44,330 bases of DNA. Origin: AC-37 sp045805345 (GTDB lineage: Bacteria; Actinomycetota; Thermoleophilia; Solirubrobacterales; Thermoleophilaceae). Position numbers and translations under genes: made by a program. Positions 15,507 through 24,599 of the stretch are shown here, one piece after another. Below the pieces are notes generated by a model, which searched no databases, had not been told where the DNA came from, and worked only from the letters and a program-made list of their open reading frames with translations. Numbering within the stretch: position 1 is the stretch's first letter; the number at the start of each line of letters is the position of its first letter. Where the stretch lies: NCBI GenBank assembly GCA_045805345.1, contig JBJMLK010000090.1:1-44330 (forward strand), written 5' to 3'.

Positions 15507-16245
15507 ACGACACGAGCTCGTTGCGCTCGTTGCCGCCCTTGACCGTCTGCTCGAGCACCGTGCCGATGCCGCGCACGTAGTACTTCGCGTCGATCACGCC
15601 CGGCTCGACCGGCGTCCACTCCTTCGTGCGCAGCGCGTTGGTCGTGTGCACGCCCGGCACCTTCACCGGCTGCCCGAACGCCACCACCGCGAAGTGGTCC
15701 TCCGCCTGGCCCTTCAGGTACTCCTGGCGGAACGACTGGCCGACCGCGGGGTGGGCGGGCATGAAGATCCCCGGCTCCGCCCCGTGGACGCCCGTCTCCC
15801 AGGACCCCTCCGTGCTCGTGGTCCTGCCGCTTCGGTCCAGCTCGCGCGTGGCCTCGCCGAGGTACCAGACGTTGCCGTCGCGGTCCTGGCCATAAAAGTC
15901 GCTGGTGTCCTCGGCCAGCCGGCCGCGCTCGTAGAGGCGGTCGAGCACCAGGGTCGCCGCGACGCCGCCGACGTCGCGCGTACGGTGGGTCACGGTCATC
16001 ACGTCGGTCGATGGCTTTCCGTCCTTCTCGCCGCGGTACCGGTAGACGGACCCCGGGATGAGCGGGAACCACGGGTTGTCGACCTGGCGCACGAAGCGGC
16101 TCGGGTCGAAGGCGGGCGCGGGGCTCGCCGCGGGTCGGGCCTGCTTCGTCGGCTTCGCCGGCTCCTGCGATGGCGACGAGCCGCAGCCGGCGATCGGCGC
16201 GGCGGCGGCGGTGAGCAGGGCCAGAGCGGTGATCGTGCGTCTCAT
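15493..16245 (-). CDS. Putative lipoprotein of unknown function
   Basis: A 250-aa product with lipoprotein signal MRRTITALALLTAAAAPIAG then Cys (lipobox IAGC), a Pro/Ala/Lys linker, and a beta-rich mature domain (FVRQVDNPWFPLIPGSVYRY, VWYLGEATRELDRSG, FMPAHPAVGQSFRQEYLKG). The residues NPWFPL and PG..Y.Y recur in uncharacterised actinobacterial exported proteins I have seen. ATG 16245 has a TGGAG site 5 nt upstream. It runs into the 3' end of the histidine-kinase gene with a 14-bp convergent overlap. Confidence 0.8.
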   Translation of the reverse strand: MRRTITALALLTAAAAPIAGCGSSPSQEPAKPTKQARPAASPAPAFDPSRFVRQVDNPWFPLIPGSVYRYRGEKDGKPSTDVMTVTHRTRDVGGVAATLVLDRLYERGRLAEDTSDFYGQDRDGNVWYLGEATRELDRSGRTTSTEGSWETGVHGAEPGIFMPAHPAVGQSFRQEYLKGQAEDHFAVVAFGQPVKVPGVHTTNALRTKEWTPVEPGVIDAKYYVRGIGTVLEQTVKGGNERNELVSFKRG

Positions 16246-16351
16246 CTGGGCTCCAATCGGTCGATGTCCATGATGGTCGCCACGCCCGATGAGGCGCGGA
16301 TGAGACGCCGCGGTGAAGCCCTGCCGTTCGCGACCCCGTACCCTCTGGAGG

Positions 16352-16552
16352 GTGGCAGGCAAGGGGCCCGAGGAAAAGAAGACGCCGCCGGTGTCGCCCA
16401 CGCGCAAGCGCCAGGACGACAAGCGCGAGCGCGACGTCGAGGAGTTCAATCGCCAGCTCGAGGACGGGACGCTCACCATCCGGCAGATGACGCCGAAGGA
16501 GCGCAAGGAGAACCCCCCGCGCGAGCGCCCGCCCAAGCGCCGCGGTCGCTGA
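16352..16552 (+). CDS. Small charged protein
   Basis: A 66-aa Lys/Arg/Glu/Pro-rich product (VAGKGPEEKKTPPVSPTRKR ... FNRQLEDGTLTIRQMTPKER) with a short central helix and a basic end (RPPKRRGR). The GTG start has TGGAGG almost touching it, so the exact start is uncertain. No hydrophobic segment or known domain. Its stop abuts the convergent PI-PLC-like gene without a gap (TGA then CTA). Confidence 0.6.
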   Translation: MAGKGPEEKKTPPVSPTRKRQDDKRERDVEEFNRQLEDGTLTIRQMTPKERKENPPRERPPKRRGR

Positions 16553-17971
16553 CTACCCGAGCCGGTAGTCGATCCAGACGTCGTGCGCGTCGCCCGGCGC
16601 CGCCCTGCGCAGCGTCGCGTTCTCGTAGCCGGTGCGCGGGAGGCCGAGCGCGCCGCCGCGACGGCGGCACTCCGCGCGCGCGCCCGCGTGCGTGTAGCTC
16701 TTGCCGGTCACGTGCCAGTTGCCGTCCACGAGGCACGCCGCCCGGCGCTTGGCCGAGCACGGTCGCGTGGCCCAGCGGGAGTCGGAACGCTGGATGGCGC
16801 AGTGGCCGTCCGCGCGGTCCGGCTCGCCGGAGGCCCAGCTCCAGATCGACGCCTCGATCCGGCCGTCGTCGGGCAGGATCTGGTCGAAGCCGAACAGGTT
16901 CACGCCGCAGCGGGTCATCGCCGCGACCTTCGCCGGCTTGAGCATCTCGGCGGCAGCCTGCGCGGGCGTCGCGGTCGGGTCGACGGCCGCCGACACGAAC
17001 GTGCTGTCCTCGTAGTAGCGCACGAGCTTTGCGTCGTAGACGTCGCGGCCGTAGCTCGAGTCGCAGGCCGGGTAGTCGCGGTAGCGCGAGGTGGACCCGC
17101 TCTCCACGTGCACGTCGTCCCAGCCGAAGACCTCGCCTGACCAGCCGCTGCGGCAGTTGCCGACGAGCACGACCTGCGCTCCGGCCGCCCTGATCGTGTT
17201 GCGCGAGGCAACGAGCGGCAGGTTGGCGCAGCCCTTCTCCGTGACGTCCTCGCTGCGCGGGTGGTAGATGCGCGGGCCGAGGACCGACTCGAGCGTCGCG
17301 TCCGTCTCCACGTAGCCCGCCGGGTCGCCCAGCTCGTCCTCGAGGTAGAGGAGCAGCACCTGGCCGCGGTGCTGGGCGAGCCAGCCCGCGATCTGCTTCA
17401 GCTCGACCCCGAACCGGCGCTCGTTCGTGCAGCCGAGGTGCTCCTCGTCCGGGCCGCGGCCGTGGCAGACGACGACGGCCTTCTTGCCCGCGGCGTCGAG
17501 GCTCGGGACCCAGTGCACGTCGAGCTCGAGCGCGCGCATGTCGGTGTCGAGCTGCTGGGTGAGCGTGAGCTGCTGGTTGGAGTCGGTCTTCGACAGCGTC
17601 GGCGGGTCGCTGACGCTGTTGAACGAGTTGTGCGTGCCGAGCCAGGGCGCGTCGCCGAACGGGACGCCGTTCGCGAGCCGGTACTGGAACGCGGCTACGC
17701 GGTGCAGCCACGACGCGCGGTAGCGCTCCACGATCTGGCTGCCGACCCTGTGGCCGAGCGGCATCTGGCAGTCGTCGGCGGGGCGGCCCACGCGGCGGCA
17801 CTCGGCGGCCAGGCGCTCGGCCAGCTTGTCGGCGCCGATGCACGGCGCGCCGGACGGGCTGAGCTGCGAGCAGAGGTCGTCGACCGTCGTAGCGCTCGCG
17901 CCCGACGGCGCCGCTATTGCGAGCACGGCGAGTGCGGCAACGGCAGCGGCTGCTGCGAGGACCCTGCGCAT
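16553..17971 (-). CDS. Secreted PI-PLC-like phosphodiesterase with C-terminal C-type-lectin-like domain
   Basis: A 472-aa exported protein with signal peptide (MRRVLAAAAAVAALAVLAIA). The central region is a PI-PLC-like TIM barrel: WLGTHNSFNS near 107-116 carries the first catalytic-type His, LELDVHW near 145 the metal-type acidic pair, and VVCHGRGPD near 170 the second His. Such enzymes cleave phosphodiesters of inositol or related lipids without a leaving water or act as adhesins. The C-terminal 75 residues (CLVDGNWHVTGKSYTHAGAR, then CRRRGG) look like a C-type-lectin or sulfatase-modifying fold. Several Cys suggest disulfides. It is divergent from the Kelch gene across an 83-bp shared promoter region. 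Confidence 0.85.
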   Translation of the reverse strand: MRRVLAAAAAVAALAVLAIAAPSGASATTVDDLCSQLSPSGAPCIGADKLAERLAAECRRVGRPADDCQMPLGHRVGSQIVERYRASWLHRVAAFQYRLANGVPFGDAPWLGTHNSFNSVSDPPTLSKTDSNQQLTLTQQLDTDMRALELDVHWVPSLDAAGKKAVVVCHGRGPDEEHLGCTNERRFGVELKQIAGWLAQHRGQVLLLYLEDELGDPAGYVETDATLESVLGPRIYHPRSEDVTEKGCANLPLVASRNTIRAAGAQVVLVGNCRSGWSGEVFGWDDVHVESGSTSRYRDYPACDSSYGRDVYDAKLVRYYEDSTFVSAAVDPTATPAQAAAEMLKPAKVAAMTRCGVNLFGFDQILPDDGRIEASIWSWASGEPDRADGHCAIQRSDSRWATRPCSAKRRAACLVDGNWHVTGKSYTHAGARAECRRRGGALGLPRTGYENATLRRAAPGDAHDVWIDYRLG

Positions 17972-18054
17972 TGCCCCACCCTAATCCCGCGCGGACGTGT
18001 ACGCCACCGGTGGCGCAGGGGGCCGGGTTGTGCGACGCTGGGGTTGTACCCCGC

Positions 18055-21000
18055 GTGAACCGGACCTCAGCGACGAAGCCAGGGCTTGGCGTCGTGATTG
18101 CGGCGCTGCTTCTCGCGGGCGCAGCTCCGGCCGAGGCTGCCACCACCCGCTACGCGGCTCCCGATGGCTCGGGCACCCTCTGCACGCAGGCGGCGCCGTG
18201 CTCGATCGAGACCGCCTTCAGCGCGCCCTCCGACGCGGTGGAGCTCGCATCGGGCGATTACGCGACCGCCTCGACGCTCGATGCGGGCTCCCGCGATGTG
18301 CACGGCGAGTCCGGTAAGCCGCGGCCGGACATCACGTACAGCGGGGGTGGGGCGGCCATCGAAGGGGACCTCATTACGCGCCTCACGCACATCCGGATCG
18401 ACGCCCCGTCGGGGCGCGGCGTGGACACCGCGAGCTGCGACGGGACGGTGTTCCAGGATCTGGTCGTCGACAGCGCCGGGGATGGTCTCGCTTGTGCGAC
18501 CGGCATCGGGTTCCTCGTCAGGAACGCCGTCGTCCATTCGGGCGCCGGGGGTCCCGCGCTGCGCTTCGCCGCTGGCCTGGGCGGCGACGTCACCGGGAGT
18601 CTGAGGAACGTCACCGCCACGTCCTCGGGCTCCTACGCGCTCGAGCTCGTGGGGAGCAATATCGATCCCCCCTGCACAACTGCTTCATCGGGCAGCGACG
18701 TTCACGCGACCGTCAACGCGAGGAACACGATCCTCCGCGCGACAGGCACCGACATCCGCCTCCGCGGAGGGTGCTTTGCGGGCGCGACGTCGCTCGACAT
18801 CGACTACTCGAACTTCGGGAGCGGTTCTACCGAGGTCGACAACACCGGCACAACCGCGGAGCCCAGCGTCGGGTCGGTGACCGACGGCGGCCACAACCAG
18901 CACACCGCGCCGCTGTTCACGGCCGACGGCTTCCATGAGCAGCCCACGTCGCCGACCGTCGACGCCGGGACCGAGGACGCGCAGACGGGTACCGCCGACA
19001 TCGACGGCGGCGCGCGCGAGCTCGGCCTCGCGCCGGACATGGGAGCGGACGAGCTCGCGCCCTCCCCGACCGCGATGGCCACGCCGCACTCGAACGCGCA
19101 GGCGCTGCTGCTCCACGACGGACGCGTGCTCGTCGCGGGCGGGTTCGGGAGCGGCACCTATCCCCGCAATGCCGAGCTCTTCGACCCCGCGACCGGCCAC
19201 TGGTCGAATGGCGGGTACCTGAGCACCGGGCGCTCGCAGGCCGCGGCGAGCGTGCTCGAGAGCGGCAAGGTGATCCTGTCGGGGGGCACGACCTTGACCG
19301 TCCAACCCAACGCCGAGCTATACGACCCGGCGACGAACGCCTGGTCGCCCGGCGGCACGCTCACCGGCCGTCGGCTACACACCTCCACGTTGCTCGGCAC
19401 CGGGAAGGTGCTCGTCGCCGGCGGTCTCGACTCGACGTCGACAGCGCTCAAGTCGACCTCCCTCTACAACCCGGTCACGAACGCCTGGGGAACGGGCGGA
19501 CTACTCGGCACCGCGCGGTACTTCCACACGGCGACGCTGCTCGAGGATGGGAGCGTGCTGGTGGTCGGCGGGCTCAGCGGCCTCGCGAACTCCGACACGC
19601 TCGCCAGCGCCGAGCGCTCCTCGAACGGGGTGAGCGGCTGGACTGCGACCGGCTCGATGGCAACGCCGCGCTCGGCCCACACCGCCACGCTGCTGCAGGA
19701 CGGGCGGGTGCTGGTCGTGGGCGGCGACGACGCGTCGGGTGAGGAGGTCGCCAGCGCGGAGCTGTACGACCCGGCGAGCGGGGCCTGGACGCCGGCCGCG
19801 AGCATGGCCAAGCGGCGCGCCTTCCACACGGCCACGCTGCTGCGCGACGGGCGCGTGCTCGTGCGGGGCGGCTTCTCACCAGGCGAGGGCGACCTGGCGT
19901 CGAGCGAGATCTACAACCCGGCTACGGACAGGTGGTCGGCGGGGCCGGCGCTCGCCACGCCGCGCGCCACGCACACCTCCACCGCTCTGCGCGACGGTCG
20001 CGTGCTGACCGCGGGCGGCGAGGCGCTGGCCAGCTCCGAGCTGACCGGCGTGTTCGCGCCCAACGCGGTCGCGCGGCGACCGGTCGTCGCATACGTGGAT
20101 CCACAGGGCCACTTCGGGCTCTACGACTCCGAGACCAGCACCGACGTGGCGCCGCCGCCCGTGCCCGACGGCGTGCAGCGCTTCGCCACGTCGCTCGACG
20201 GGCGCTACGTGCTGTACGCGGACGGCGCGCCTCCCCACCACCTGCACATGTACGACCGCCGCGCGCGCGCCGCCGTGGCGTTGCCGGGCGTGGACGTGTT
20301 CGCAAACCCGGACGGGCTCACCGTGAGCGACGGGGGACTGATCGCGTTCGACGACAACTCGAACGGGCCGATGCGCGCGTACGACACCAAGACGAAGGCG
20401 TTCGTGAGTACCGGGCTCGTGAACCCGGACAGCATGTCCGAGTCCGACAACTTCCACCGCCAGCCTCGGCTGAGCGGCGACGGGCGCTGGCTGGCGACCA
20501 CCTGCCAGGCCCACTGCGTGTCGGGGGCGCCGGTGAGCGGCTCGGACCTCTTCGTTCAGAACCTCGTGACGAAGACGGACTTCCCGATGCCGAACTTCGT
20601 GAACCACGACAACGAGCACCCGTGCATCGACGGCGACGGCAGCCGCGTGGGTGCGGACATCACGTCCGGGGGGAAGACCGACGTTTCGCTGTACGCGCGC
20701 GTGACCGGGGGCCTGCTGCCCGTGCCGAACGATCCGGTCCTCAAGGACCTGCGCTGCCAGCTGGACGCGAGCGGCCGGCACGTGTCGCTCCAGGACGACA
20801 ACGACAACGAGCGTCTGTACGACCGGCTGACAGGTGCGCTCGTGCCGCTGCCGTCGAAGGTGCACGGGCGGGTCTCCCTCAGCGACCCGCTCGACCTGAC
20901 GCCGCCAGAGACCACGCTCGTCGGCGGTCCGAGCGGGCTCACCGGCCGGCGCACGGCGCGGTTCGCCTTCGTCTCGTCGGAGGCGGGTGGCAGCTTCCAG

Positions 21001-21438
21001 TGCAGGCTCGACGGCGGAGCGTTCAAGCCGTGCTCGTCGCCGAGGCTCTACGCGGGGCTGAAGGACGGGAAGCACACGTTCCGGGTTCGCGCGGTGGACG
21101 CCGCCGGGAACGTGGATCCATCGCCGGCGATCCGGTCGTGGACGATCGGGGCGTTCGTCACTCGGGTCGCGATCTCGCCGCATGGGTTCAAGGCCGCGCA
21201 CGGCGCGAGGGTGAGCTTCGGCGCCACGCGGGCGCTGAACGCGACGTTCACGGTCTGCCGCAAGACGAAGCACGGGTGCGCGCGCGTGAAGGGCTCGCTC
21301 AGGCGAAGCGCCAAGCTCGGCGGCAACCAGTTCGAGTTCCACGGCCGCGTGGGAGGGCAAACGCTCAAGCCGGGCCGATACACCCTGATCGCCCGGCCCG
21401 GGGGCAAGCGCGCGGGGTTCCGGATCAAGCACGCCTGA
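18055..21438 (+). CDS. Secreted beta-helix / Kelch / propeller / Ig-like multidomain protein
   Basis: An 1127-aa extracellular protein. The signal peptide is VNRTSATKPGLGVVIAALLL ... PAEA. Residues 30-335 form a parallel beta-helix ending in a choice-of-anchor-Q-like motif (SPTVDAGTEDAQTGTADIDG). Residues 338-668 contain seven Kelch repeats with the signature HTATLLxDGRVLVxGG followed by AELYDPA, consistent with a seven-bladed propeller. Residues 675-940 look like a second TolB/WD-like propeller, 950-1030 an Ig-like domain (FQCRLDGGAFKPCSS, HTFRVRAVDAAGNVD), and 1035-1127 a C-terminal beta domain. No copper-radical residues are obvious, so galactose-oxidase activity is not claimed. GTG 18055 was chosen for the signal peptide. 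Confidence 0.9.
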   Translation: MNRTSATKPGLGVVIAALLLAGAAPAEAATTRYAAPDGSGTLCTQAAPCSIETAFSAPSDAVELASGDYATASTLDAGSRDVHGESGKPRPDITYSGGGAAIEGDLITRLTHIRIDAPSGRGVDTASCDGTVFQDLVVDSAGDGLACATGIGFLVRNAVVHSGAGGPALRFAAGLGGDVTGSLRNVTATSSGSYALELVGSNIDPPCTTASSGSDVHATVNARNTILRATGTDIRLRGGCFAGATSLDIDYSNFGSGSTEVDNTGTTAEPSVGSVTDGGHNQHTAPLFTADGFHEQPTSPTVDAGTEDAQTGTADIDGGARELGLAPDMGADELAPSPTAMATPHSNAQALLLHDGRVLVAGGFGSGTYPRNAELFDPATGHWSNGGYLSTGRSQAAASVLESGKVILSGGTTLTVQPNAELYDPATNAWSPGGTLTGRRLHTSTLLGTGKVLVAGGLDSTSTALKSTSLYNPVTNAWGTGGLLGTARYFHTATLLEDGSVLVVGGLSGLANSDTLASAERSSNGVSGWTATGSMATPRSAHTATLLQDGRVLVVGGDDASGEEVASAELYDPASGAWTPAASMAKRRAFHTATLLRDGRVLVRGGFSPGEGDLASSEIYNPATDRWSAGPALATPRATHTSTALRDGRVLTAGGEALASSELTGVFAPNAVARRPVVAYVDPQGHFGLYDSETSTDVAPPPVPDGVQRFATSLDGRYVLYADGAPPHHLHMYDRRARAAVALPGVDVFANPDGLTVSDGGLIAFDDNSNGPMRAYDTKTKAFVSTGLVNPDSMSESDNFHRQPRLSGDGRWLATTCQAHCVSGAPVSGSDLFVQNLVTKTDFPMPNFVNHDNEHPCIDGDGSRVGADITSGGKTDVSLYARVTGGLLPVPNDPVLKDLRCQLDASGRHVSLQDDNDNERLYDRLTGALVPLPSKVHGRVSLSDPLDLTPPETTLVGGPSGLTGRRTARFAFVSSEAGGSFQCRLDGGAFKPCSSPRLYAGLKDGKHTFRVRAVDAAGNVDPSPAIRSWTIGAFVTRVAISPHGFKAAHGARVSFGATRALNATFTVCRKTKHGCARVKGSLRRSAKLGGNQFEFHGRVGGQTLKPGRYTLIARPGGKRAGFRIKHA

Positions 21439-21469
21439 GGCCCGTGCGGCGGCTACCCTAGCCTCGCGA

Positions 21470-21544
<75 letters not shown>

Positions 21545-21646
21545 TGGGGAGTAGCGCTTTCTGGAGCTGCGCTGACAGGTCATGGATGTGAGTAAAAAAG
21601 ACCGCAAGCCGGACTCCTGTCGACCCGAGAGCCGGCGAAGCGGCTG

Positions 21647-22723
21647 ATGGACGCGGCTCGAGAGCCCGTCGGCGCCTTGCCGGAGCTCACGGTGATCATC
21701 CCGACGCGGGACCGGTGCCCAGTTCTCTGCGAGACGCTCGCCGGCCTTGAACGCCAATCGGGGAGCGCGCGCTTCGAGGTCAAGGTTGTCGATGACGGGT
21801 CGTGTGCCGACACCCGCGAAGCCGTCGGGGAGTTCGCCGCGCGCGGAGCGATCGACATCGAGTTGATGGAACAGTCGGGATGCGGGCCGGCCGCGGCGCG
21901 GAACCGTGCTCTGTCCGTCGCCCGAGCGCCTGTCTGCGTCTTCCTGAACGACGACACGTGGCCGCGTGAAGATCTCTTGGCGCGACATCGGGACTTCCAT
22001 GCGAGCAATCCGGAACCCGAAGCGGCGCTGCTCGGAGCCATGGTCCTCCCGCCCAACCGTGCGGCCACCCCGTTCATGCACTGGGCATTGGAGCAGTCCT
22101 TCGACTACGCCGGAATCGAGGATTGCCAGAGCGCTGGCGGTGGCCGGTTCTTCACCGCAAACGTGTCGGCCAAGACGTGCCTGCTGCGCGACGTGGGTGG
22201 ATTCGACGAGACCTTCCTCGCTGCCGCGTTCGAGGATCTCGACCTTGGCTTGCGGCTCGAGCAGCGCGGGATGCGCTTGGCCTACGACCCTCGCGCGATC
22301 GTCGAGCACTTCCATCCGACGGACCTGACGAGCATGACCGAACGGCTTCGGAACGCGGGTACATGGTTCGCGTCGTTCCGTGCGCGGCACCGAGAGTGGC
22401 CCGAGCCGCGGCGACCCGGGTTCCGCCATCGCGTCAAAGCCGCGGCCCTCACCTTCCTCGCCCCGGTCTCGCGGCCGCGCCTGAAGCGTGAGATCTGGCG
22501 CTTCCTCTGCCACGAGGCATTACGCGAGGGGTACTGGAACACGATCGAGGGGCGTCGCGACGCGCACGGCGAGTCGGCAAATACGCTCCGGATCGGGAAC
22601 CGGTTGGCCGGGATAGCGAGGCGCGATGAGGACGCGACCATGCCAGCGTCGCCATCGGCGATCCGTGGGCGGACCGCCGCGGGCCGGCGCGAGCATCCGA
22701 CGAGCGCCTCGTTCTCCAACTGA
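21647..22723 (+). CDS. Family 2 glycosyltransferase
   Basis: A 358-aa cytoplasmic GT-A enzyme that would add a sugar from a nucleotide donor to a growing surface glycan. The N-terminal fold shows LTVIIPTRDRCPVL, VKVVDDGS near 47-54 and the metal site VFLNDDTWPR near 100. The acceptor-side motif GGFDETFLAAAFEDLDLGLR near 185-203 supplies the ED dyad. No transmembrane segment is seen; the last 40 residues are an Arg-rich tail beyond the usual domain. The ATG has no clear ribosome site. It is the first gene of the tRNA-bounded island. Confidence 0.93.
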   Translation: MDAAREPVGALPELTVIIPTRDRCPVLCETLAGLERQSGSARFEVKVVDDGSCADTREAVGEFAARGAIDIELMEQSGCGPAAARNRALSVARAPVCVFLNDDTWPREDLLARHRDFHASNPEPEAALLGAMVLPPNRAATPFMHWALEQSFDYAGIEDCQSAGGGRFFTANVSAKTCLLRDVGGFDETFLAAAFEDLDLGLRLEQRGMRLAYDPRAIVEHFHPTDLTSMTERLRNAGTWFASFRARHREWPEPRRPGFRHRVKAAALTFLAPVSRPRLKREIWRFLCHEALREGYWNTIEGRRDAHGESANTLRIGNRLAGIARRDEDATMPASPSAIRGRTAAGRREHPTSASFSN

Positions 22724-22726
22724 CGC

Positions 22727-22882
22727 TCAGGTCGTCGCGTCGAGCGTCAAGACGTGCGTCTCGTGAGCCGGTGCCGGCGGCATCACGTGCGCCCGCTCGC
22801 GGACGGTCTGCTCCGGGTGGAATCGCTCCGCGTCATCCGGGGCGTCGTACTCGATCTCGGACCGCGGCTGCGCATTGGCCAC
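22727..22882 (-). pseudogene. Possible gene remnant
   Basis: The minus strand is open from GTG 22882 to TGA 22727 with protein-like composition (VANAQPRSEIEYDAPDDAER, then HPEQTVRERAHVMPPAPAHE). The frame remains open about 17 codons further upstream to a TAG. It is only about 51 codons from the GTG, has no recognised family, and lies head-on against the first glycosyltransferase, ending 3 bp from it. It may be the tail of a gene lost in the decay of this region, or a small real gene. Confidence 0.35.
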
Positions 22883-23008
22883 GCGCCAGGCGGGCAACGC
22901 GCGGTAGCGGAGTCGGCAGGGTGTCGAGCCGCGAAGGCTCTAGGTACTTGCCCGAGTGTCGGCGTCTCAATGCTCCGGCCCCCGATGCGTTCCGCTTAAG
23001 CTGACCCG

Positions 23009-24028
23009 ATGCGGGTTTCGGTCGCCCTCGCCGCGCGCAACTCCGAGCGGTATCTCGGTGAATTGCTTGAGAGCGTTGGCCGCCAGACGGTTCCTCCCTC
23101 CGAGCTCGTCGCGTGCGACGACGCCTCCGAAGACTCGACGCTTCAGCTGCTCCACGAGTTCGCGATGGTTGCACCGTTTCCAGTTCGGATCGAGCGGTTC
23201 CCGAGCCGGTGCGGGCACGTGGCGGCCTTCATGGACGCCGCGCGCCGCTGCCAGGGCGAGGCCATCGCATTCTGCGACCAGGACGACGTGTGGTCGGAAG
23301 ACAAGCTCGAGGTGTGCGTACGCGAGCTCGAGCGGTCGGGGGCGAATCTTGTCCTGCACGCCGCACGCGTCGTGGACGCGGAGCTGCGCGACCTCGGCGC
23401 GACCTGGCCTCCGATCGAGGAGACACGCCTTGTCCCCGCGCTCGGTCTCACCGGGCTCGAGATGCACGAGCCGGGCATGGCGATGGTCTTTCGATCCGGA
23501 ATCCTGTCGGTCGCCGATTTCGAGACCCGCCCGCCGTCGCGTTATGGCCTCGGGCGTCAGATGTTGCACGACGAGTGGGTGGCCTTCCTGGCTGGCGTCA
23601 TCGGTCCGATCAAGCTCGTCGCCGAGCCGCTCGCGCTGTACCGGCAACACGACGACAACGAGTCGGGCGGCTGGTTCGGCGGTACGCGTGAGCTCAGCCT
23701 ACGGCCAGCCGTCGGGAACTACCTGCAAGCCGCGGAGCACACGGTCGCCTGCGCCGAGTATCTCGAGGCCGCGCACTCCGAAGACGACGCGATCCGCGAG
23801 CGCTTGGTCGAAGGGGCGCGGGCATACCGGCGTGCGTCGGAGAACTGGTCACTGAGGGCAACCCTCTACGACTCGCGTGACCGCCGCCGCCGCGCGCGAC
23901 TACTTCGGCGCCTGGTTTCGGGCCGTGCCTATCGCGCGCGGGACGCCGGCGGCTTCGGTCGCACGGCGCTCGCGAAGGACATCGTGTCCGGCGTCGCGAT
24001 GCGGATGGCGGGCGGCGCGGACGACTAG
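23009..24028 (+). CDS. Family 2 glycosyltransferase (rhamnosyltransferase-like)
   Basis: A 339-aa GT-A glycosyltransferase. The N-terminus MRVSVALAARNSERYLGELL and VACDDASEDSTLQLL are typical, and CDQDDVWSEDKLE near 90 holds the metal-binding DxD. A later LALYRQHDDNESGGW segment resembles rhamnosyl/galactosyl-transferases that use YRqH near the active-site end. No membrane helix is seen. It is on the same strand as the first GT2 after a 285-bp gap containing a probable remnant. Its stop shares CTAG with the convergent sulfotransferase remnant. Confidence 0.92.
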   Translation: MRVSVALAARNSERYLGELLESVGRQTVPPSELVACDDASEDSTLQLLHEFAMVAPFPVRIERFPSRCGHVAAFMDAARRCQGEAIAFCDQDDVWSEDKLEVCVRELERSGANLVLHAARVVDAELRDLGATWPPIEETRLVPALGLTGLEMHEPGMAMVFRSGILSVADFETRPPSRYGLGRQMLHDEWVAFLAGVIGPIKLVAEPLALYRQHDDNESGGWFGGTRELSLRPAVGNYLQAAEHTVACAEYLEAAHSEDDAIRERLVEGARAYRRASENWSLRATLYDSRDRRRRARLLRRLVSGRAYRARDAGGFGRTALAKDIVSGVAMRMAGGADD

Positions 24029-24599
24029 CAGCGCGAGGCACCGCCGGTCTCGTCCCACGGCACCCGGATATCCGCCTGCGCGAGCAGCGCCGCGTCGTCG
24101 AGGTAGTGCTCGTGCAGACGCGCTGCAGCCTCCCAGTCGATCGACGTCTGAGCGGTGGCGGGGCGGAGGTTCCACAGCCGAAACCAAGACTCGAATGCGT
24201 GACGGCGCTGGGCGGAGTGGCGAACGCGGAGCCATACGTTCTGGTCGAGGTAGCGCTTGATGCTCAAGGTACGCGGCCAGCATGCGGCCGTACTCGCCGG
24301 CAACCACGTAGGAGCTCGTGGGCTTCGGCCCCGCGCGAGCAGCCTCGAGTTCCGACGGGGTGAGGAGCTGAACGATCGCGTCGCAAAACGATCTTCGCGT
24401 GCCTGGGCGCGCGCTTGAAGAGAGCGCGCATGTAGGCGCGCAGCTCGTTGGGATAGTCCGCCTCCGAGAAGAACGGAGCCTCCTTGTCCGGCGGCATCCT
24501 GATGTTTCCGTTGTCCTCGAGGTAGTACCAGAGCGACGTCGTGCCCGCCTTCTGGGCACCGATGACTATGAAATCCAGGCAAGGGGTTCTCAGCCGCAC
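24025..24599 (-). pseudogene. Broken sulfotransferase gene
   Basis: Three successive frames carry pieces of one sulfotransferase-like protein. Frame A (from GTG 24599) has LDFIVIGAQKAGTTSLWYYL, the PAPS 5'-phosphosulfate loop, then DKEAPFFSEADYPNELRAYM. Frame B (about 24410-24265) has FCDAIVQLLTPSELEAARAG and SSYVVAGEYGRMLAAYLEH. Frame C (about 24265-24028) has NVWLRVRHSAQRRHAFESWF and LHEHYLDDAALLAQADIRVP. The whole is about 190 codons against a usual 250-300, and the segment normally carrying the 3'-phosphate-binding RDP region is missing. The intact gene would have O-sulfated a glycan or lipid. It overlaps the upstream methyltransferase by 10 nt. Confidence 0.85.
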
